Of a stretch of DNA of 64,000 nt, positions 60,301-64,000 are shown piece by piece. Numbering within the stretch: the stretch's first letter is position 1; the number at the start of each line of letters is the position of its first letter. The notes under the pieces are model-generated. The model was not told where the DNA came from. It ran no database searches and saw nothing but the letters and a program-made list of their open reading frames with translations. The position numbers and the translations under genes are program-made. Origin of the DNA: Allolobophora icterica (taxonomy: Eukaryota; Annelida; Clitellata; Crassiclitellata; Lumbricidae); the NCBI GenBank assembly GCA_963556255.1, contig OY744607.1:48022346-48086345 (forward strand), given 5' to 3'.

Positions 60301-62564
60301 CATTCCAAAGAGCAGGGCCAATGGAGGCAAAAGACCTAGATTGAGCCAGAGAAGTCCTGACATGAGGAACGAGGATGTCCAAACTGTCAGATGAACGAAG
60401 AGGACGAAGAGAAGCAGCAGAGATGAATTAAGTCACATAAATATTTTGGAGCGAAACGAAGTTGAGCCTTAGAGACAAGGATGAGGACCCTAAATTGGAT
60501 GCAGGCAGAAAGCGGGAGCCAGTGAAGTTCTTCTGCCATAAAGGTGGTGATATGAGAGAATCGAGGAAGACGGGCAATTAATCTAGCAGCAGCATTGAGC
60601 AGCAGCATAATGTATCCTTTGACGTACAGCATATCTGTGGTTGGAAAATTTCCTTTGTTACAAACTTACTGTCGTATTTTGTCGGTTAATTTTAGTTTCT
60701 GTTTAGTTCAGTTTCTCTTCCTAAAGTTGTCTGAAATCAGTTTCACCAGCTGCTGAACGACCAATTTATAGTTACAAAAGATACTGAGCAGATATGTTTG
60801 CTGTTAGATTCCAGATGCGAGTTCCAGTCGTGCCAACAAAGGCGGTTCAGGTCGGCTGGAGTTGGCCTTTGAATACCTCGTGGCTAAGAATAAGCTCCAG
60901 TGGATTACGCTCTTCAGCAGTCAGGTCAGACTGGTTGTCTGCTCAGTCGTTTTTAACTGGTTATCAGTTTTGTCAGTTTTCATATTCAGTATATCAGGTT
61001 TTCATACTTCTTATCAGGTATAAAGGCACTTCATCAGTTGTGTAGCCAGTTTATCAGTTGTATGGCGAGTTTATCAGTTTTACAGCCGGTTTATCAGTCA
61101 TATAACTAGTTTATCAGTTGTATAGCCAGATTATCAGTTATATAGCCAGATTATCAGTTGTTTAGCCAGATTATCAGTTTTTCACCAATCTTATGAAGTG
61201 TAGAGCCAGTTTATGCAGTATATTGCACTACAAGCTAATTTTATTTTACTCTAATCCCGTTCAAATTCCCTTCAGTAAATTCAGTAAGTGACCTGGTTGC
61301 CTTGCAAACAAACCTGTTTGACGTGGATCTGTTAACGTTTTCAGGCGATTCTGATGAGCATGTGTCTTCAGGGAATGGTTGACGAACTGATCATGAAGAA
61401 AGAGGGACGCAGAATGAAGAAGGTGGACATTTCCAGCTACATTGTCTCACAGAGCTTAATGGGGATTTATTAATTATGACATGCGATGAAGAGTTTATAT
61501 TGTGAATCACTTTACAGGATTTATTACATTACATTGTGAATTGTTTATTGCACAAAACAAGTAAGCTTATTACTGTTACAGCCATGAATCAGCAAGTAGT
61601 GTGCAACAGGAGCCAAGAAAAGCTAATAGCTTATACTAACCTTGACCCCTCTTTCTTGATGATTACTTAAATGATAGTAATAATAAAATACTAATAATAA
61701 CAGTAGTAACAGCACATCAGCAATAATTCCAATACTGATGACAACAATAATAATAATGCTAAATAATAATATAATAATTGAATAATAATCAGGTAAATAA
61801 TGCTAACTTACTAAATGCAGAGTGAAGTAGCTACAACAACAGTTGTAACAATAGTAATGAGCAGTCGGGCATCCTTCAACCTAAGCACGGCTTTTCTGTC
61901 ACCTCCTCTGATCTTCTGGCAGCCGCCCCTTGATCCTCAACCCTCTGACTTGACTTCAACCCCTCTGACTTGACTTCAACCTCTCTGACTTGACTTCAAC
62001 CTCTGACTTGTCTTCAACCCCTCTGACTTGACTTCAACCTCTGACTTGACTTCAACCTCTGACTTGTCTTCAACCCCTCTGACTTGACTTCAACCCCTCT
62101 GACTTGACGCAGCACTCGTAAATAAGCTGGTGCCTTGCTCTTCACTTTTTAGTAGCACTTTAGAATTGTCTGGGTTTACAATTATGATTGCATTGCTTGG
62201 TATCACATTATGATGCACAGGTTTACATTATTTGTGGTAAGTGTAATTCGAAATTTATATAGCACCATTAAAAAAAGAGAGCTGCTCTGTACACTAGCCT
62301 ATGTGCTGTTAAATGTCATTAAGAACATTTTACCTGATCATGGCTTGATTTTGGTGCGCCATTGATCAATGCCTTGTGCATTAGACACTGGCTGTATAGA
62401 AGTAGCTAATTAATATTAATAATAATATTAATAATAATAAAACAATGAATGTTGTTGTTTTGGTGTGTGTGCAGCCACAAGACAGAGGAAGGCTGTCGAA
62501 CAAATCTGGTGTTGCGCGACAGCTGAGCGGTTCATTGACCAGATCACCCTCCTCACCGACCGAG
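48243..62564 (+). CDS. SNX17: Sorting nexin, SNX17/SNX31 type (PX-FERM), 14 exons seen, 3' end not found
   Basis: Gene-level entry; exons follow. Family knowledge: SNX17 binds PI3P on early endosomes through its PX domain and NPxY/NxxY cargo (LDLR family, integrins) through a FERM-like module. Its C-terminal acidic tail recruits Retriever for recycling. Sequence: 14 exons join in one frame of 420 codons. Residues 1-106 are the PX domain (MHFSIPDTADI start, VYHCSVRYRQF, ILPSFPPKKLLPLTP). Residues about 107-390 are the FERM-like lobes: VNLDVYLANGHKI and FVYYFGLFLV in F1, YWDSSFDDDLLEDRVAMNLL in F2, and FKVTRMRCWR and LELAFEYLVAKNKLQW in F3. The Trp at about residue 320 and Val at about 376 correspond to residues reported to bind cargo in human SNX17. 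Human SNX17 is 470 residues, so about 50 C-terminal residues are missing. SNX31 is a vertebrate paralogue, so SNX17 is the likelier name. Confidence 0.93.
48670..48744 (+). CDS. SNX17: SNX17 exon 2
   Basis: Residues 21-45. VFNIHINGVYHCSVRYRQF is the PX strand region, including the basic Arg-Tyr motif that contacts PI3P. Acceptor TACAG, donor GTACGT, both in phase 0. Confidence 0.95.
48850..49035 (+). mobile_element. SINE (core family A) in SNX17 intron 2
   Basis: It holds GAGACGGTTACTGTGTAGGG, CTTGAGCGAGTCCTTCCCTC and TTAGATAGTGGTGCTTAATA. The tRNA-like head is weak. Confidence 0.65.
49399..49516 (+). CDS. SNX17: SNX17 exon 3
   Basis: Residues 46-85. LKKEFGSAILPSFPPKKLLP carries the PX proline-rich loop, followed by DERRFELERFIQQ. 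Acceptor TTCAG, donor GTATGA in phase 1. Confidence 0.95.
50268..50332 (+). CDS. SNX17: SNX17 exon 4
   Basis: Residues 85-106. SVFNGFLLSAQQ aligns with ETFNSFLRRAQQ at the end of the PX domain. Acceptor TGCAG, donor GTGGTT in phase 0. Confidence 0.88.
50898..51480. repeat. 65-bp tandem array (about 9 copies) in SNX17 intron 4
   Basis: The unit contains AAATCCTTGGGATCATTGCT, TGATGCCTTGAGCAAAGAAA and GTTTGAGTACTAATAATTTT. The last two copies are more diverged. It ends about 80 bp before exon 5. Confidence 0.92.
51561..51671 (+). CDS. SNX17: SNX17 exon 5
   Basis: Residues 107-143, start of FERM F1. VNLDVYLANGHKITVKI and STEQTEDVLE match the human VSLEVLLSNGQKVLVNV and TSDQTEDVLE. Acceptor ATCAG, donor GTAAGG. 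Confidence 0.95.
52234..52324 (+). CDS. SNX17: SNX17 exon 6
   Basis: Residues 144-174. AVASHIELSDQFVYYFGLFL matches AVAAKLDLPDDLIGYFSLFL. Acceptor AACAG, donor GTAGGA in phase 1. Confidence 0.93.
53282..53372 (+). CDS. SNX17: SNX17 exon 7
   Basis: Residues 174-204. VRKLQDFESPYISLKSAL matches VRKLQEFELPYVSVTSL, followed by HWIMLRK. Acceptor GCTAG, donor GTAAGT in phase 2. Confidence 0.94.
53814..53883 (+). CDS. SNX17: SNX17 exon 8
   Basis: Residues 204-227. YWDSSFDDDLLEDRVAMNLL matches YWDSAYDDDVMENRVGLNLL. Acceptor GCTAG, donor GTAGCC in phase 0. Confidence 0.95.
54075..54135 (-). repeat. LINE/SINE 3'-tail fragment ATTTATATAGCGCCTCTTCA (representative)
   Basis: This is the reverse complement of the LINE 3' end (TTGAAGAGGCGCTATATAAA), usually with a (TTACAAT)n-type tail. 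Similar fragments are at about 4580, 4888, 6850, 17830, 34930, 37090, 49280, 49550, 52100, 52670, 52915, 53935, 62250 and 63090 (minus), and 43135, 59140 and 62820 (plus). Confidence 0.7.
54721..54813 (+). CDS. SNX17: SNX17 exon 9
   Basis: Residues 228-258. SDVDRGWISLNKDHSNRLSS and KKE match SDIERGWILVTKEQHRQLKS. Acceptor TTAAG, donor GTTTTT, a weak site with correct phase 0. Confidence 0.92.
55252..55389 (+). CDS. SNX17: SNX17 exon 10
   Basis: Residues 259-304. TLKYYGYVIFKPCTTDYPQP and then VVVAAGNRELNFRLQLK correspond to TLRHYGYLRFDACVADFPE and VVVSAGNSELSLQL. Acceptor TTCAG, donor GTAGTG. Confidence 0.95.
55610..55875. repeat. Minisatellite CTTGCCTCACTCGCCTTGCC
   Basis: A degenerate CTTGCCTCA-based array in SNX17 intron 10. 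Confidence 0.88.
56067..56129 (+). CDS. SNX17: SNX17 exon 11
   Basis: Residues 305-325. ISFKVTRMRCWRISSV matches FRVTRMRCWRVTSSV and includes the Trp linked to NPxY/F cargo binding. Acceptor CATAG, donor GTACGT in phase 0. The next intron carries the 2.8 kb inverted-repeat element. Confidence 0.94.
56149..58932. mobile_element. 2.8 kb foldback DNA transposon with about 935-bp inverted arms
   Basis: The left arm is about 56149-57080 and the right arm about 57993-58932; each is the near-exact reverse complement of the other. The tips are GGGTCATTCCGTGCCAA and its complement, and AATA flanks both ends (56145-56148 and 58933-58936) as a possible 4-bp target duplication. A spacer of about 0.9 kb holds a decayed ORF. 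The element lies in SNX17 intron 11. I could not assign a superfamily. Confidence 0.85.
57540..57927 (+). pseudogene. Decayed ORF in the spacer of the foldback element
   Basis: One frame reads FYESDEFSRMCPGKKDYVSV and then VNGQKLQKQKR before a stop. A second frame continues with ERCLLGANRTFIVSSACTIH. Together they resemble a recurrent transposon-associated protein in invertebrate genomes (motifs like SRMCPGKKD and CTIHQN), as I remember it. At least one stop and one frame change break it. Confidence 0.5.
60160..60632 (-). mobile_element. LINE 3' fragment (reverse transcriptase C-terminus)
   Basis: The minus strand reads NAAARLIARLPRFSHITTFM, ELHWLPLSACIQFRVLILVS, APKYLCDLI and then VPHVRTSLAQSRSFASIGPA with LWNELPLF. 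It ends in the complement of ATTTATAAAGCGCTTCTAGC, the 3' tail. The reading frame is interrupted. It lies in SNX17 intron 11, near the foldback element. Confidence 0.85.
60808..60924 (+). CDS. SNX17: SNX17 exon 12
   Basis: Residues 326-364. After a Ser/Gly-rich loop, RLELAFEYLVAKNKLQWITL matches RLELAFEYLMSKDRLQWVTI. Acceptor GTTAG, donor GTCAGA in phase 0. Confidence 0.94.
61345..61422 (+). CDS. SNX17: SNX17 exon 13
   Basis: Residues 365-390. AILMSMCLQGMVDELIMKK matches AIMMSICLQSMVDELMVKK, the last FERM helix. Acceptor TTCAG, donor GTGGAC in phase 0. Confidence 0.94.
61935..62110. repeat. 20-bp minisatellite CTCTGACTTGACTTCAACCC
   Basis: About 9 units lie in SNX17 intron 13. A different array (CAGTTTATCAGTTGTATAGC, about 61030-61200) lies in intron 12. 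Confidence 0.88.
62475..62564 (+). CDS. SNX17: SNX17 exon 14 (Ser-rich linker)
   Basis: Residues 391-420. LSGSLTRSPSSPTE is a disordered Ser/Arg linker, as in the family after the FERM module. Low conservation means the call rests on phase 0 on both sides, acceptor TGCAG and donor GTACAT. Confidence 0.68.
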
Positions 62565-63376
62565 GTACATGAGAAGACAAACTGCTTGCAATTCACCCTA
62601 CCCATGTACCCCTTTACACTTGACTGGTTATGTTCAACACCCCTGCACGCTTTTACCTTGTATCTTACCTACACAGATTAATTATTAGTTAAGTTGTAAT
62701 TCTTAATAGAGTTGCTCACAGCCAGTGCCTGCTTGTATCCTAAATACTGGCAGTATTTAGAAGGCAGTTTCTGAGCCGACCCCGTTCGTCAGGGCTGGGC
62801 TGGGAGTGTCTCTGGGTAGTTATCTTGAAGGGGCGTTGTATTAAAGCTCTGTTTGAGCGAATGATCAAATGAATGAATAAATGAGTGAATGAATGAGTGA
62901 AGACATTTGGGAAAGTACATTTCAACTGGACTTCCTAAATGAGTTACAATCGGTGACCGTAGCATGACGTGGTGTTACCTTTTCCTGTTGTCTTGTATGC
63001 TGTGGTGAAGACCTCGTTACAAGGTGGAATTTTGGTACAGCACCAAAGCTAGCGTTACACTCGAGCATGTCTGTGTTGTATGTGTTGGAACATTTATATA
63101 GCACCTTTTGAGGAACCCCATGGAGGCTCTGAAATACGACATTTATTACCAGGCTTGTTTTGCTCTTGATTGCCGATTGTTTTGACGGTACATTATTATT
63201 AATAATGAATTTGTTGTTCATTATTAACCGCTTGAGCTTATTCGTTTGTTTCCCTTCCTACCTTACCCATTTGTATGTGCATGTGTGCAGGTATGTATGT
63301 AAATATTATACGGTATGGAATGGATCTGTATTGATGTCTATATGCACGTGTGTATATAATTTTATATGCATGTGTT

Positions 63377-63879
63377 CAGGGCATATTTTAACTGTATAAC
63401 TAGTGGGACAAATGTCCCAGTAGTCTTAGGATTTGTCCCAGTAGTTAGGCTGATTTGTCCCTGGCAATGTATGTGTAAACTAGAAGTAGTGGGACAAATG
63501 TTGGAGGAATTGTAAGATTTGTCCCAGCAGTAAAGAGAAAATTTGCAATAGTTGCCAAGGTAAGTTTTAAAAAAAAGTGAGGAAAAGTTATATGGAAGTC
63601 GGGACTAAAAAAAGGTCATCAACTGTTTCTAAAGATCAAATGTAGAAAAAGTTAGCAAAAGTTCAATGTTTTTTGGAGTTGGGACTAAAAAAAGGTCATC
63701 AACTTTTTCTAAAGATGAAATGTACTTATCGTGTACAAATTCCGGAAAAAGTCGTTTGATTTCTCGACCGCGGAAGAAATTTCCAAAAAGGGTCGGCCTT
63801 GTTCCATAAGAGGTTAAACACTGATCAACCAGACGCCCGACTTTGTCCCAGTAGTGGAAATTTCTTAAAATATGCACTG
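63377..63879. mobile_element. hAT-like MITE, GGGACAAATGTCCC family, copy 2
   Basis: It has the same tips and internal TTTGTCCCAGTAGT motifs as the copy at 45765. CATGTGTT is duplicated perfectly at 63369-63376 and 63880-63887. An internal segment carrying GGTCATCAACT occurs twice here but once in the other copy. Confidence 0.88.
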
Positions 63880-64000
63880 CATGTGTTTGCCAGTATGTTT
63901 GTATATATGTATGAATATATGTGTGTATATATTTACCAGTATGTTTCTGTTTATATGTGTGTCTGGGTGGCATCAAATGTTTATTGGCATGCTAGCAGGG

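Overview
This is a nuclear genomic window from a multicellular animal, most likely an invertebrate. Both genes are typical metazoan genes split into short exons by GT-AG introns. The introns are AT-rich and full of microsatellites, minisatellites, SINEs, LINE fragments and small hAT-type transposons. I could not fix the phylum from the sequence alone. No prokaryotic, viral or CRISPR features were seen.

Positions 1-47227, minus strand: one very large gene for a DmX-like protein (rabconnectin-3 alpha, DMXL1/DMXL2; yeast Rav1), the scaffold of the RAVE-type complex that controls V-ATPase assembly. I reconstructed 35 coding exons by hand from conserved protein segments and splice sites. They join in one continuous frame of about 2801 codons, from the start codon at 47227 to the left edge. 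The gene runs off the window, and the C-terminal WD40 domain should lie to the left. The first intron (36777-47140) is 10.4 kb and is the main home of mobile elements.

Positions 47228-48242: about 1 kb between two start codons that face away from each other, presumably a shared or bidirectional promoter. It holds repeat fragments, a TCACGTGA palindrome and a short upstream ORF.

Positions 48243-62564 and beyond, plus strand: a sorting nexin of the SNX17/SNX31 type (PX plus FERM-like domain), with 14 coding exons in one frame (420 codons). The acidic C-terminal end was not found and probably lies to the right of the window. A 2.8 kb element with inverted arms of about 935 bp sits in intron 11.

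Functional link: DMXL controls endolysosomal and synaptic vesicle acidification, and SNX17 recycles NPxY/F cargo from endosomes. The head-to-head pair therefore joins two endosomal trafficking genes. Whether they are co-regulated is inference.

The mobile-element layer is the most novel content. It includes hAT elements with 8-bp target duplications (including two copies of one family), two tiny TTAA-flanked elements, tRNA-headed SINEs whose core resembles MIR/CORE-SINEs and whose 3' end matches that of a local LINE, and several tandem arrays and near-perfect hairpins. Stretches not listed as features are intronic; I saw only AT-rich sequence or decayed repeats there (for example 14129-14562, 23212-23865, 37200-37980, 41380-42000, 43540-44320, 46745-47140, 59060-60160).
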